Below, piece after piece: positions 50,882 through 60,130 of a stretch of DNA of 64,000 bases. The notes under the pieces are model-generated. The model was not told where the DNA came from. It saw only the letters and a program-made list of their open reading frames with translations, and searched no databases. The position numbers and the translations under genes were made by a program. Origin of the DNA: Chryseobacterium phosphatilyticum (GTDB taxonomy: Bacteria > Bacteroidota > Bacteroidia > Flavobacteriales > Weeksellaceae); contig NZ_PPED02000005.1 in the NCBI RefSeq assembly GCF_002899825.2, forward strand, positions 62,001 through 126,000, given 5' to 3'. Positions within the stretch are counted from its first letter, which is position 1, and each line of letters begins with the position of its first letter.

Positions 50882-51877
50882 ATGAAAAAATATATTTTAG
50901 GTCTTTTTGCTGTAGCAGTGGTCGCTTCATGTGTTAGTCGCCAGGAAAAAGCAATGAAGAGTGCTGATAAAGATTTTATCTTAAAGGCAGCGAATGATAA
51001 CTTTGCTAAAAAAAATTGGAAAAATGCATTGGCTCTTTATGACAGGCTTGCCAATCTTGTAGCAGGAACGGATGATTTCCCTAATGTAGGATTCAATACC
51101 GCTTATGCCAACTACTATGATAAGAGTTATAAGCTGGCAGGGCACCAATTTAAAAATTTTGCAGTAAACTTTCCGAAAGATCCGAGAGCAGAAGAAGCGG
51201 CGTATATGTCGGCACTTTGTTATTATGAAGGATCTATGGATTATAATCTTGATCAAACCAGTACAGAATTGGCTATTAATGAGCTTCAGGACTTCCTGAC
51301 GAATTATCCTAATTCTGAAAGATCTAAAAATATTACCCAGCTTATTGATGAATTGTCTTACAAATTAGAATTTAAGGCTTATGAGAATGGAAGACAATAT
51401 TTCAAGATGGGAGAGTTTAAAGCTGCCAGTGTAGCCTTAGAAAATGTCTTGGAAGATTTTCCAAGTACAAAACTTCGTCCGAAAATTTATGATTATATCA
51501 TGAAGTCCCGTTACGAACTGGCTGCAAAATCTGTATACAGTCTTAAAGACGAGCGTATTGAAAGTGCTCTTACTTATACAAAACTGGTAGAGAAGGAACT
51601 TCCGAATACAGAATATGCCAAGACGGCTTCAGATCTGAGAGCAAAGCTTGAAAAGGAAAAGAAAGACTTTGTTGTCGTTAAAAAGCAAACAGAAGCAAGA
51701 ATAGCTGCTTTGACGGAAAGACAAAAAAGAGAGGCTGCTAAAGTAGCTGATAAGACAAAAACAGATCAGCAAATCAAAGATCAGATCAGTAACGAAAAGC
51801 AGGCAAAGCAGATGCAGAGGGATAGTGCAGCACTTAAGACCCCTCCACCTGCAGCGACTTTCAAAATTCAAAGATAA
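50882..51877 (+). CDS. bamD: Outer-membrane protein assembly factor BamD
   Basis: A 331 aa lipoprotein with lipobox VASC (Cys about 17). TPR-like helices follow (AANDNFAKKNWKNALALYDRL, AGHQFKNFAVNFPKDPRAEEAAYMSALCYYEGS, ELQDFLTNYPNSERSKNITQ, YFKMGEFKAASVALENVLEDFPST). It is longer than E. coli BamD (245 aa), with a charged Lys/Glu/Ala-rich C-terminal helix (about 250-320) typical of Bacteroidota. It works with BamA to insert barrels such as the receptor at 11316. It is followed by rpoZ and coaBC, the usual Bacteroidota order. Confidence 0.93.
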   Translation: MKKYILGLFAVAVVASCVSRQEKAMKSADKDFILKAANDNFAKKNWKNALALYDRLANLVAGTDDFPNVGFNTAYANYYDKSYKLAGHQFKNFAVNFPKDPRAEEAAYMSALCYYEGSMDYNLDQTSTELAINELQDFLTNYPNSERSKNITQLIDELSYKLEFKAYENGRQYFKMGEFKAASVALENVLEDFPSTKLRPKIYDYIMKSRYELAAKSVYSLKDERIESALTYTKLVEKELPNTEYAKTASDLRAKLEKEKKDFVVVKKQTEARIAALTERQKREAAKVADKTKTDQQIKDQISNEKQAKQMQRDSAALKTPPPAATFKIQR

Positions 51878-51919
51878 TTCGTAAATTTGCCATCTTAAAA
51901 TAAAAATAATTTTCTCAAA

Positions 51920-52243
51920 ATGAGTGTAAAAGATACAAAAGCAGAAGTAAATACGATTACTTACGACAAGGATAAGATTGAAGATAAAGTAGGTTCTATC
52001 TATGAGGCTATTGTTATCATGGGAAAGAGAGCAGAGCAAATCAATGCGGAGATCCGTACGGAACTTCACAACAAATTGGATGAATTTGCTGTTCACAATT
52101 CTACATTAGAAGAAGTTTTCGAAAACAGAGAGCAAATTGAAATCTCTAAACATTACGAAAAACTTCCGAAACCTACTTCTATTGCCATTGAAGAATGGTT
52201 GAATGAAGATATCTATTTCAGAAAAACAGAAGACAGAAAGTAA
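51920..52243 (+). CDS. rpoZ: RNA polymerase omega subunit (Bacteroidota type)
   Basis: A 107 aa protein. The core SIYEAIVIMGKRAEQINAEIRTEL matches the omega fold (the R-A-x-Q-I motif), which chaperones the beta' subunit. The C-terminal half (SKHYEKLPKPTSIAIEEWLNEDIYF) is characteristic of the Bacteroidota version. Its place between bamD and coaBC supports the call. A terminator follows. Confidence 0.88.
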   Translation: MSVKDTKAEVNTITYDKDKIEDKVGSIYEAIVIMGKRAEQINAEIRTELHNKLDEFAVHNSTLEEVFENREQIEISKHYEKLPKPTSIAIEEWLNEDIYFRKTEDRK

Positions 52244-52265
52244 TTTTTTTGTTTTTTAATAAATT

Positions 52266-52299
52266 AAGGTCATAAAAGAATAGGTTCTTTTATGACCTT
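52266..52299 (+). terminator. Intrinsic terminator after rpoZ
   Basis: A perfect 15-bp inverted repeat (AAGGTCATAAAAGAA/TTCTTTTATGACCTT) with loop TAGG. It separates bamD-rpoZ from coaBC. Confidence 0.85.
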
Positions 52300-52363
52300 T
52301 GCTGTTTTAAAGCCTGATTATGGGAAAAAATAAGTATTTTAGTATTTCAAAAATTAAAACTAA

Positions 52364-53569
52364 ATGAGTGTTTCCGGTAAAAAAATACTGATCGCCGTTT
52401 CAGGAGGCATTGCGGCATATAAAATTCATTTCCTGATAAGGGATTTCGTAAAAGGAGGAGCCGAAGTGCAAGTCATTATGACCCCTGATGCTGAACAATT
52501 TGTAACAAAGCTAAGCTTGTCTACATTATCCAGAAAGCCGGTGTATTCAGATTTTTATGGTGATAACGGAACCTGGAACAGCCACGTTGAGTTGGCCTTA
52601 TGGGCTGATGTCATGATTGTTGCTCCCTGTACTGCCAATACTTTGTCTAAAATGATTCACGGGATGTGTGATAACCTGGTCATTGCAACCTATATGTCAG
52701 CAAAATGCCCGGTATTTATTGCTCCGGCGATGGATCTGGATATGTATGTACATCCTTCCACAAAGAGAAATCTTGAGGGCGCAGAAAGTTTTGGACACAC
52801 CATCATTCCTGCGGAAAGTGGAGAATTGGCCAGTGGACTTATCGGACAGGGAAGAATGGCAGAACCTGCTACCATTTTTAGTACCATTGAACATTATTTC
52901 ACCGAAAATACTCACTCGGGAACTCTTGAAGGAAAAACGGTTTTAATTACTGCAGGACCTACTTATGAAGCCATTGATCCCGTAAGGTTTATCGGGAATC
53001 ATTCTTCAGGGAAAATGGGGTTTTCCTTAGCTGAAGAGGCAGCCAGAAGAGGGGCCAGAGTTATTTTGATTTCAGGACCAAGCTCGCAAACGCTTCACAA
53101 TCAAAATATAGAATTGCACAAAGTAACTTCTGCAAAAGAAATGCTCGCAAAAGTATTTGAGTTTTATGACCGAATTGATATCGGAATTGCCAGTGCAGCA
53201 GTAGCAGACTATGCACCAAAAGAAGTAGCAAAGGAAAAGATCAAAAAAAATGATGACAACCTTACCATTGAACTGGTTAAAACCCCGGACATCCTTAAAA
53301 CAATGGGCGAAAAGAAAACCCATCAATTTTTGGTAGGTTTTGCTCTGGAAACCCAGAATGAAGAAGAAAATGCCAAAGGAAAGCTGGAAAAGAAAAACCT
53401 GGATATGATTGTTTTAAATTCTTTACGTGATGAAGGAGCCGGTTTTAAGAATGATACGAATAAAATCAAAATATTTACGAAGACCGAAAAGAAGGAATTT
53501 GATCTTAAATCAAAAGATAGTGTAGCAAAAGATATTCTCAATTTTGTAGAATCTCAACTTTTAAAATAA
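52364..53569 (+). CDS. coaBC: Bifunctional phosphopantothenoylcysteine decarboxylase/phosphopantothenate-cysteine ligase
   Basis: A 401 aa coenzyme A synthesis enzyme. The N-terminal CoaC flavodoxin-like half shows ILIAVSGGIAAYK, the catalytic His in WNSHVEL (about residue 70) and the PXMNXXMW-like motif as APAMDLDMY. The C-terminal CoaB half begins at TVLITAGPTYEAIDPVRFIGNHSSGKMG (about 190-220) and contains VADYAPKE and the KLEKKNLDMIVLNSL stretch. Length and domain order are normal. It has a weak promoter-like box and follows the rpoZ terminator, so it is probably the first gene of a new unit with DUF4835. Confidence 0.95.
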   Translation: MSVSGKKILIAVSGGIAAYKIHFLIRDFVKGGAEVQVIMTPDAEQFVTKLSLSTLSRKPVYSDFYGDNGTWNSHVELALWADVMIVAPCTANTLSKMIHGMCDNLVIATYMSAKCPVFIAPAMDLDMYVHPSTKRNLEGAESFGHTIIPAESGELASGLIGQGRMAEPATIFSTIEHYFTENTHSGTLEGKTVLITAGPTYEAIDPVRFIGNHSSGKMGFSLAEEAARRGARVILISGPSSQTLHNQNIELHKVTSAKEMLAKVFEFYDRIDIGIASAAVADYAPKEVAKEKIKKNDDNLTIELVKTPDILKTMGEKKTHQFLVGFALETQNEEENAKGKLEKKNLDMIVLNSLRDEGAGFKNDTNKIKIFTKTEKKEFDLKSKDSVAKDILNFVESQLLK

Positions 53570-53606
53570 TTTTAATAAATTTCCGTTCTCAATTATTAAT
53601 AAGACA

Positions 53607-54512
53607 ATGAAAAAAATTATAAGTTTATTTTTTCTGTTTTTCATATATACTTCGGGATTTTCTCAGGAGCTTCTGGCGACAGTGCAGGTAAATTCCCAAC
53701 AGTTGGGGGGAAGTAATCAGCAAGCCTATAAATCTTTGGAAAAGAGTCTTCGCGACTTTATAAATAATACCAGCTGGACAGGTAAAAAACTCCAGAATTT
53801 TGAAAAGATTAAATGTGGTTTTGCCCTTGTTATCTCAGGAAAAGACGGTAACAGGTATCAGGGGTCAATTGTGATTCAGGCTGTGCGTCCTGTTTTCAAT
53901 ACAACTTATGAATCTCCCTTACTCAATTTACAGGATCAAAGGATGTCTTTTGAATATGTTGAAAATGAGAATCTTATTTTTAATGAAAGACAGTTTTCCG
54001 GTAAGAACCTTACCGATATTATCAGCTTTTATGTATATATGATTTTGGGATATGACGCAGATAGTTTTCAGGCTATGGGAGGTTCCCAGTGGTTTTCAAA
54101 AGCCCAGCAGATCGCCCAGAATTCTCAGAACAGAAACTATGACGGATGGAATACGATTAATGAACCACGAAGTCGTTCGATACTGATAAATGAAATCATG
54201 AATCCTAACTGGAGTCAGCTTCGTTCAACAATCTATACTTACCACAGAGCCGGGATGGATAATCTTTTCAATCAGGACCAGACTGCCGCTAAAAAAGTAA
54301 TTTTCGATGCGCTGATGCAGCTGAAAATGTATGAAAATTCTTTCCAGCAGAGTTACTTTTTCAACCTGTTTATGGATGGTAAAAGTGATGAGATTTTTAA
54401 TATTTTCAACTCAGGAAATAACGGAGGGATTATTCTTAATGATTTAAAACAAACCATGATCATTCTTTCCCCAAAAAATATTGATAATAAGTGGAATAAA
54501 TGGAAAGTGTAG
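53607..54512 (+). CDS. DUF4835 family secreted protein
   Basis: A 301 aa protein with a signal peptide (about 1-19, ending GFSQ). Family hallmarks are ELLATVQVNSQQLGGSNQQAYKSLEKSLRDFINNTSWTGKK, DIISFYVYMILGYDADSF and RSILINEIMNPNWSQLRS. It is nearly always found between coaBC and recN in Bacteroidota, yet its role is unknown; a periplasmic or outer-membrane assembly function is guessed from the bamD neighbourhood. Confidence 0.9.
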   Translation: MKKIISLFFLFFIYTSGFSQELLATVQVNSQQLGGSNQQAYKSLEKSLRDFINNTSWTGKKLQNFEKIKCGFALVISGKDGNRYQGSIVIQAVRPVFNTTYESPLLNLQDQRMSFEYVENENLIFNERQFSGKNLTDIISFYVYMILGYDADSFQAMGGSQWFSKAQQIAQNSQNRNYDGWNTINEPRSRSILINEIMNPNWSQLRSTIYTYHRAGMDNLFNQDQTAAKKVIFDALMQLKMYENSFQQSYFFNLFMDGKSDEIFNIFNSGNNGGIILNDLKQTMIILSPKNIDNKWNKWKV

Positions 54513-54554
54513 AGACTCTGTTTTTCTACTCTTGAATCCTCACTCTTAAAGTTC

Positions 54555-54562
54555 TATATTTG
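54555..54562 (+). promoter_or_regulatory. -7 box TATATTTG of recN
   Basis: An exact TAnnTTTG match 26 bases before the recN ATG. Confidence 0.5.
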
Positions 54563-54588
54563 CATTTAAAGTAACCAGTCATTGATCA

Positions 54589-56238
54589 ATGCTTTCGAGA
54601 ATTTACATTAAAAACTTTGCCTTAATTGATACTCTAGAGGTATCACTGAAAAACGGTTTACAGGTAATAACCGGGGAAACAGGAGCAGGTAAATCTATTA
54701 TTTTAGGAGCTCTCAGACTTATTTTAGGAGAAAGGGCTGATGTGAAATCAATATCTAAAGCAGAGGAGAAAAGTATTGTTGAAACTGAATTTAACCTTAA
54801 TAATCAGTTTAAAAAATTCTTTATCGAAAATGACCTGGATTATGAATTACAAACGATTATAAGACGGGAAATTCTTCCTTCAGGGAAATCCAGAGCATTC
54901 ATCAATGATGTTCCGGTAACATTGGATGTCCTTAAAGAGCTCTCATCTCAATTAATTGATATTCATTCTCAATTTGAAACGTCTAATCTTTTCACCTCAG
55001 AATATCAGTTTAAAATTATTGACGGACTTTCAGAGAATAAAAAACGCATTGAAAACTACCAACAGGAGTTTTCAGATTTCCAGACGTTGAAAGTCTTACT
55101 TAAAAAATTAAAGACGCAACTTTCAGAGACTACCAAAGAAAGTGACTATAAAGAGTTTTTGCTCAATGAGTTGGAAGAATTAAAACTGGATGATGTAGAT
55201 TTTGAAGAGGTTCAGAATCAACTATCCATTCAGGAAAATGCGGGCATGATTTCTGAAAATGTTGGCCAGATCCTAGCAAGATTCCATCAGGAGGAAATCG
55301 GAATTCTTTCCTTTTTTAATGAAGCCAAAGCTAAGCTTTCTAAAATCGCTGAAGTTTCTACCGGTTTTGCAGAGCTGAATGAAAGACTGGAAACTTCTTT
55401 TGTTGAGCTGAAGGATATTATTTCTGAGTTGGAAACAGAAGCTGAAAAGGTGGAGATCAACCCGGAAAATCTGATTTACCTTACTGAGTTAAATAATAAA
55501 ATCAATTCATTATTTCTCAAACACAATGTTTCCGATCTTGACGAATTGATCGCCGTTAGAAATGAACTTGCCGGTGACCAGAGAGGAGCTTCAGAACTGG
55601 AGGCACAGATCATAGAAACCGAAGAAAACATCGCTGAAAAGGAGAAAACTCTTCAGGCTCTTGCTGATACACTTTCAATAAATAGAAAAAAAAGTATTCC
55701 TGTTTTTATTAAAAAGGCAGAATCCCTTCTGAAAAAACTGGGCCTCGAAAAAGCTAAAGTTGATATAGAGCTTCAGGAGGCATCCGAATTTAATTCGTTC
55801 GGGAAAGAAAATATACAGCTTTTGTTTCAGGCGAACTCAGGATTTCCCTTGAAACCTATTCAGACCGCTATCTCAGGAGGTGAAAGATCAAGAGTAATGC
55901 TTGCTGTAAAGAAAATTATTGCAGAAAGTGACGAGCTACCAACTCTTATCCTGGACGAAATCGACACCGGAGTTTCAGGGAAAGTAGCTGAAGAGATCGG
56001 AAATCTCATGCGGCAAATGTCTCAGGATATGCAATTAATCGTGATCTCCCACCTTGCACAGGTTGCTGCAAAAGGAAATGACAACTATAAGGTAGTGAAA
56101 CAGGATATTGCAGGGAAAACCCAATCCACGATCATTCCTTTAAGTGAGACAGAAAAACTGAACGAAATTGCCCAACTGCTTTCAGGAAGCAAAATTACGG
56201 AAGCAGCCTTAGCACAGGCAAAAGAATTAATTGGGTAA
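54589..56238 (+). CDS. recN: DNA repair protein RecN
   Basis: A 549 aa SMC-like ATPase of double-strand break repair. The N-terminal half has Walker A GETGAGKS (about 31-38) and the QLIDIHSQFETSNL motif. Two coiled-coil arms (about 150-370) surround a short hinge. The C-terminal half holds the ABC signature SGGERSRVMLAVK (about 430), Walker B LPTLILDEIDTGVSGK and QLIVISHLAQVA. Length is usual. Confidence 0.96.
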   Translation: MLSRIYIKNFALIDTLEVSLKNGLQVITGETGAGKSIILGALRLILGERADVKSISKAEEKSIVETEFNLNNQFKKFFIENDLDYELQTIIRREILPSGKSRAFINDVPVTLDVLKELSSQLIDIHSQFETSNLFTSEYQFKIIDGLSENKKRIENYQQEFSDFQTLKVLLKKLKTQLSETTKESDYKEFLLNELEELKLDDVDFEEVQNQLSIQENAGMISENVGQILARFHQEEIGILSFFNEAKAKLSKIAEVSTGFAELNERLETSFVELKDIISELETEAEKVEINPENLIYLTELNNKINSLFLKHNVSDLDELIAVRNELAGDQRGASELEAQIIETEENIAEKEKTLQALADTLSINRKKSIPVFIKKAESLLKKLGLEKAKVDIELQEASEFNSFGKENIQLLFQANSGFPLKPIQTAISGGERSRVMLAVKKIIAESDELPTLILDEIDTGVSGKVAEEIGNLMRQMSQDMQLIVISHLAQVAAKGNDNYKVVKQDIAGKTQSTIIPLSETEKLNEIAQLLSGSKITEAALAQAKELIG

Positions 56239-56288
56239 AAGATTGTAACATATTTTGCATTGTATTGACTAATGTAAAAAACTAACTT

Positions 56289-57755
56289 ATGTTTCTAAAG
56301 TTCCTTAGGCTTGAAATAAAAAGCTTCTTCCGTGGTACTTCTTTAGGGATCAATCTCACCATGAAAATCCTTCGGTTTATCGGGATTCTCTATTTTATGG
56401 GGTGTCTTGCAGGAGGAGCCTTTCTTATCTATTTCTTTGCAGAAGAGAAAATGCATCAGGATCCGTTAAAAGTTGTTTCTAAATTTTTAATTGTCGCCTG
56501 GATCATCGACCTTGCCCTAAAATATCTCTGGCAGGAGATACCCACCCAGAATATAAAACCATTTCTCACCTTAAACATCAGGAAGAATACATTGGTCAAT
56601 TATATGCTGGTAAAAACTTTCTTATCCGCATTTAGCTGGTTGAATTCCCTCTTCTTTTTTACTTTTTCATGTATTCTTCTGTTTAAAGGGTATAGTCTCC
56701 CCGGAGTTCTTGTATGGTTTGCAGGCATTTCCTGCTTGTTTTATCTGAACAGCTTTTTGAATATTTTCTTTAATGATAGAGAAACTATAGCAGTTGTTGC
56801 GGGAATAACCTGTGTAATACTGGGGGCTTTGGGATACTATAATATTATTCCTATTCTGTCTTATTCGGAACTGTTTTTTTACGGCTTTTATGATTCCTAT
56901 TACTTTGCATTGATCCCTCTGGTTTTATTTGCCGGTTTGTGGATGCTTTGTTTTAGATATATCCGGAAAGAATTTTATCTGGATCAGGGACTTGAAGCTA
57001 AGAAAACAATCGGAAAGACAGAAAATATTGCATTTTTAAATAAATATGGAGCAATCGGTACATTTATCAATAATGATATTAAAATGTTGAGACGAAACAA
57101 AGTAACCAAAGGAATACTTTTTGGGAGTTTCATGTTCCTGTTCTATGGATTGCTGATGTTTTCTTCATCTCTATATAAAACTCCGGCTATGATGATGTTC
57201 ATGGGGCTTTTTGTAACCGGTGGATTTCAATTTTTATTCGGACAGCGGGTTCCGGCTTTCGATAGCTCCTATTATCCTTTGATGATGACATTGAATGTTC
57301 CGTATAAAGAATATTTAAAAGCTAAATGGTGGCTCATGAACATTATGACAGCCGTTTCTATTATTGTAGCATTGTTTTATACCTATTTCGGATGGGAGGT
57401 CTATATTACTTTCTTTGCTGCAGGGTTGTATAATATTGGCGTCAATTCCCAATTTACCCTTTGGTCCGGAGCATTTAATAAAAGCCAGATCGATCTCAAC
57501 TCAAAGGAGAAAAGATTAGGACAGAAAAACAGTTTTAATATGGTTTCTATGCTTTTGCTAATTCCCAAAATGTTACTTCCAATGGCTGTATTTGCGGTTG
57601 CGAAATATTTCTTTGGAATGGCTGCCGGAGTGGTAAGTATTGCCGTATTAGGATTTGCCGGTTTTCTATTGAGGGAGAAGATTTTCGAAATCATCGTAAA
57701 ACATTATAAAAGAGAAAAATACAGCACCCTTGAGGCGTTTAAAAATAAAGCTTAA
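56289..57755 (+). CDS. DUF5687 family membrane protein, probable ABC-2 type permease
   Basis: A 488 aa polytopic protein with about 11-12 membrane segments. It begins FLKFLRLEIKSFFRGTSLGINL, and PAFDSSYYPLMMTLNVPYKEYLKAKWWLMN is a family-like cytoplasmic loop. Its stop is three bases before the start of an ABC ATPase gene, so the pair forms an exporter. Substrate unknown; DUF5687 proteins are Bacteroidota-specific. A double-glycine peptide gene lies convergently downstream, but there is no C39 peptidase domain to link the two. Confidence 0.85.
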   Translation: MFLKFLRLEIKSFFRGTSLGINLTMKILRFIGILYFMGCLAGGAFLIYFFAEEKMHQDPLKVVSKFLIVAWIIDLALKYLWQEIPTQNIKPFLTLNIRKNTLVNYMLVKTFLSAFSWLNSLFFFTFSCILLFKGYSLPGVLVWFAGISCLFYLNSFLNIFFNDRETIAVVAGITCVILGALGYYNIIPILSYSELFFYGFYDSYYFALIPLVLFAGLWMLCFRYIRKEFYLDQGLEAKKTIGKTENIAFLNKYGAIGTFINNDIKMLRRNKVTKGILFGSFMFLFYGLLMFSSSLYKTPAMMMFMGLFVTGGFQFLFGQRVPAFDSSYYPLMMTLNVPYKEYLKAKWWLMNIMTAVSIIVALFYTYFGWEVYITFFAAGLYNIGVNSQFTLWSGAFNKSQIDLNSKEKRLGQKNSFNMVSMLLLIPKMLLPMAVFAVAKYFFGMAAGVVSIAVLGFAGFLLREKIFEIIVKHYKREKYSTLEAFKNKA

Positions 57756-57758
57756 ATC

Positions 57759-58499
57759 ATGATCAATATCAATAATTTATCCAAAACATACGGAACAGCA
57801 ACCGTTCTTACTATTGAGCATCTTGAAATTCCCAATGGAGAAACATTTGGTCTGGTAGGGAACAATGGAGCAGGGAAGACAACCCTTTTCAGCTTAATGC
57901 TTGATCTTATCCAGGCAACCACAGGCTCAGTGAGCATTGACGGAATTAAAGTGAACGAGTCTGAAGTCTGGAAAAATAAAGTTTCAGCTTTTGTGGATGA
58001 TTCCTTTTTGATAGGGTATCTTACCCCTGAAGAATACTTTTATTTCATTGGAGAGCTGAGAGGGCAGAATAAAGCTTCTGTAGATGAATTTTTAAAACCG
58101 TTTCATGATTTTTTCAATGGTGAAATTCTTGCATCAGGAAAATATATCCGTGATCTTTCAAAAGGAAATCAGAAAAAAGTAGGGATAGTGGGTGCCATTA
58201 TTGGACATCCGGAAATTATCATTCTTGATGAACCCTTTGCCAATCTTGATCCGTCTACTCAAATCAAGCTTAAGAATTTAATCAAGGAATTGTCAAAGCA
58301 GGATGGCGTGACCTTCCTTATTTCCAGCCACGATCTATCACATACCACAGAAGTATGCAACAGAATTGTAGTGGTAAACAAAGGGAGGTTGGTAAAAGAT
58401 ATTCAGACCAACCCTGAAACTTTGAAAGATCTCGAATATTACTTTGCAGAGCAGGTTTCATCTGCTCCTGAAATAGAAGAGCCGAACGTAACCCTGTAA
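57759..58499 (+). CDS. ABC transporter ATP-binding protein
   Basis: A 246 aa ATPase. Walker A GNNGAGKT is at about 34-41, signature LSKGNQKKVGIVGAI around 130 (the usual LSGGQ reads LSKGN), Walker B EIIILDEPFANLD, and the switch His in ISSHDLSHT. It energises the adjacent DUF5687 membrane protein. The type is that of ABC-2 exporters (CcmA-like). Confidence 0.93.
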   Translation: MININNLSKTYGTATVLTIEHLEIPNGETFGLVGNNGAGKTTLFSLMLDLIQATTGSVSIDGIKVNESEVWKNKVSAFVDDSFLIGYLTPEEYFYFIGELRGQNKASVDEFLKPFHDFFNGEILASGKYIRDLSKGNQKKVGIVGAIIGHPEIIILDEPFANLDPSTQIKLKNLIKELSKQDGVTFLISSHDLSHTTEVCNRIVVVNKGRLVKDIQTNPETLKDLEYYFAEQVSSAPEIEEPNVTL

Positions 58500-58504
58500 T
58501 AATA

Positions 58505-58536
58505 AAAAGGTCAGAAATTATATGTTCTGACCTTTT
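58505..58536. terminator. Bidirectional terminator between the ABC pair and the peptide gene
   Basis: AAAAGGTCAGAA and TTCTGACCTTTT with an eight-base loop. It suits both convergent genes. Confidence 0.88.
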
Positions 58537-58543
58537 CAATTTT

Positions 58544-58735
58544 TTACTCACACATTCCTATGGGAAGCAGGCACATGACCGTCGTTGAGCAAGGGTTTTG
58601 CACTTCTTCTTTACAGCAGGCATAATACCCGTTAAAAGCAACAAGATATTGTAGCCTTCCGGAGCATGTAAATGCAGAGTTCCCTCCAAGAACCTGTTTT
58701 AAATGATTTCGGTTTACTTTTTTCAAATTTTTCAT
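58544..58735 (-). CDS. Double-glycine leader, Cys-rich bacteriocin-like peptide 3
   Basis: A 63 aa precursor. The leader MKNLKKVNRNHLKQVLGG shares the MKNLKK start, LK-x-[IV/VL] helix and GG end with the two peptides at 21585 and 21785. The core of 45 residues is unrelated: NSAFTCSGRLQYLVAFNGYY then ACCKEEVQNPCSTTVMCLLPIGMCE, with six cysteines. A common leader with variable Cys-rich cores implies a shared exporter elsewhere in the genome. Function unknown. Confidence 0.82.
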   Translation of the reverse strand: MKNLKKVNRNHLKQVLGGNSAFTCSGRLQYLVAFNGYYACCKEEVQNPCSTTVMCLLPIGMCE

Positions 58736-58943
58736 GGTTTTGGATTTTAATTTTTAGATCTCTAATGTATGAAAAAAATGCAAACTAAGCTGTTAAAAAT
58801 TTGATTTTTAGACTTTTAAATATACTGAGTGATGTGCGGGATTTTTTTAAAAAAACCATTTCAAGCATATAATTCAAAAAAAATATTTTTTTGTGTAACC
58901 TTTTTTACTATTCATTGTCTTTAATAATAGAAACAATATAAGA

Positions 58944-59504
58944 ATGAAGCTTTTGTTCAGAAATAAAAAAGATGATTTGTTGAGCCGTCTGAAAAAACAA
59001 GATCCGGTGGCACAAAAACTTTTCTATGAACAAAATGTAAAAAGATTTCTAAGTGTAAGCAAAAGCTATGTAAATGATCTGTATCAGGCTGAAGATTGTC
59101 TTATCAAGGCATTTTGTAAAATCTTTAAACATATTGAAAGCTTCAGGGGAGAAGCTAATCTTGAAAGTTGGGCAAGACGAATTGTTGTCAATGAATGCCT
59201 GAATTTTATCAAAAGCCATAAAACGGTTTTTTACCTCGATGAAGTCAATCTGTCTTTTTATGATGATAGTGATAACCCTGAAATTGATTTTGATTTTAAT
59301 GCACAGGAACTTCTGAGCCAGCTCCCGGATGCCTATAGAATGGTTTTTAATCTTTATGTTCTTGAAGAGTATTCACATCAGGAAATTGCCGATGCTTTGC
59401 AAATTTCTGTTGCAGTAAGTAAAACTCAGCTGTTCAGAGCCAAAGAGAAATTAAGAAAGATTTACTTTCAACAACAAAAAAAATTGAAAAATGAACATGT
59501 CTAA
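58944..59504 (+). CDS. ECF-type RNA polymerase sigma factor
   Basis: A 186 aa sigma-70 family protein. Region 2 includes DLYQAEDCLIKAFCKIFKHIESFRGEANLESWARRIVVNECLNFIKSHK. Region 4 includes LPDAYRMVFNLYVLEEYSHQEIADALQISVAVSKTQLFRAKEKLRK. There are no regions 1 or 3. The next gene starts 14 bases before its stop and encodes a single-span membrane protein in the usual anti-sigma position. Confidence 0.93.
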   Translation: MKLLFRNKKDDLLSRLKKQDPVAQKLFYEQNVKRFLSVSKSYVNDLYQAEDCLIKAFCKIFKHIESFRGEANLESWARRIVVNECLNFIKSHKTVFYLDEVNLSFYDDSDNPEIDFDFNAQELLSQLPDAYRMVFNLYVLEEYSHQEIADALQISVAVSKTQLFRAKEKLRKIYFQQQKKLKNEHV

Positions 59505-60099
59505 AGATAATCTTGAGTTGCAGATCAAAAAACAGATGGAAAAGAGAGAAATTGAACCCTCAAGGGATCTGTGGTCAGAAATACAGCAACAAGGAGGCAA
59601 AAATCGGTCATCATCAAAAACGGGCTGGTTTTTAGGGGCTGCCTGCCTTATCATGGTTTTGGGATTAAGTAGTATTTTGTTTTTTTCCGGAGAAACCTCA
59701 GTAGATAATTCTTCAAAAATTGCGAAAGAAGAAAATAAACCTTCTGCTCCGCAACAGTCCGTCATACCTGATCATAAAGATAGCCCGTTGGCTGTGGAAG
59801 AAAATAAGAATGAAATTATAAAAAATAAGGGACCAGAGGAAACAAAAGAAAATATCATTTCTCCTGTTCCTGCGATTGATCAAAAGCTTGTTTCTAAAGA
59901 ACCGGTTTTAGATAAAAAAACCATCAATATACCCTATCCTCAAACAAAAATTATAGCGCAGGCGGATACTGTAAAAGCTCCGGTGAAGAAGAAAAAATAT
60001 GTAGACCCTGAAACCCTGCTTTTTTCTGTAGAACACAAGGATGTGATTGAGAAAACCAAAGAAAGTAAGGTCGCCACTATCGATCTGAACGGGAGATAA
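59491..60099 (+). CDS. Single-span membrane protein, possible anti-sigma factor
   Basis: A 202 aa protein: a short cytoplasmic N-terminus (NLELQIKKQMEKREIEPSRDLWSEIQQQ), one membrane helix at about 45-68 (WFLGAACLIMVLGLSSILFF) and a Lys/Glu/Pro-rich periplasmic tail of about 130 residues. It has no zinc-binding HxxxCxxC motif and no FecR domain. Overlap with the sigma gene and topology argue for an anti-sigma role. The SRDLWSEIQ element resembles the N-terminus of other Bacteroidota anti-sigma proteins, but the assignment is inferred. Confidence 0.65.
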   Translation: MNMSKDNLELQIKKQMEKREIEPSRDLWSEIQQQGGKNRSSSKTGWFLGAACLIMVLGLSSILFFSGETSVDNSSKIAKEENKPSAPQQSVIPDHKDSPLAVEENKNEIIKNKGPEETKENIISPVPAIDQKLVSKEPVLDKKTINIPYPQTKIIAQADTVKAPVKKKKYVDPETLLFSVEHKDVIEKTKESKVATIDLNGR

Positions 60100-60130
60100 T
60101 AAATTTTTATAAAGAACAAAAAACAATACT

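Noticed and set aside
57759..58735. ABC pair at 56289-58499 as dedicated exporter of the neighbouring double-glycine peptide
   Set aside because: The ATPase has no C39 peptidase domain, the permease is a separate DUF5687 protein, and the peptide gene is convergent behind a bidirectional terminator.
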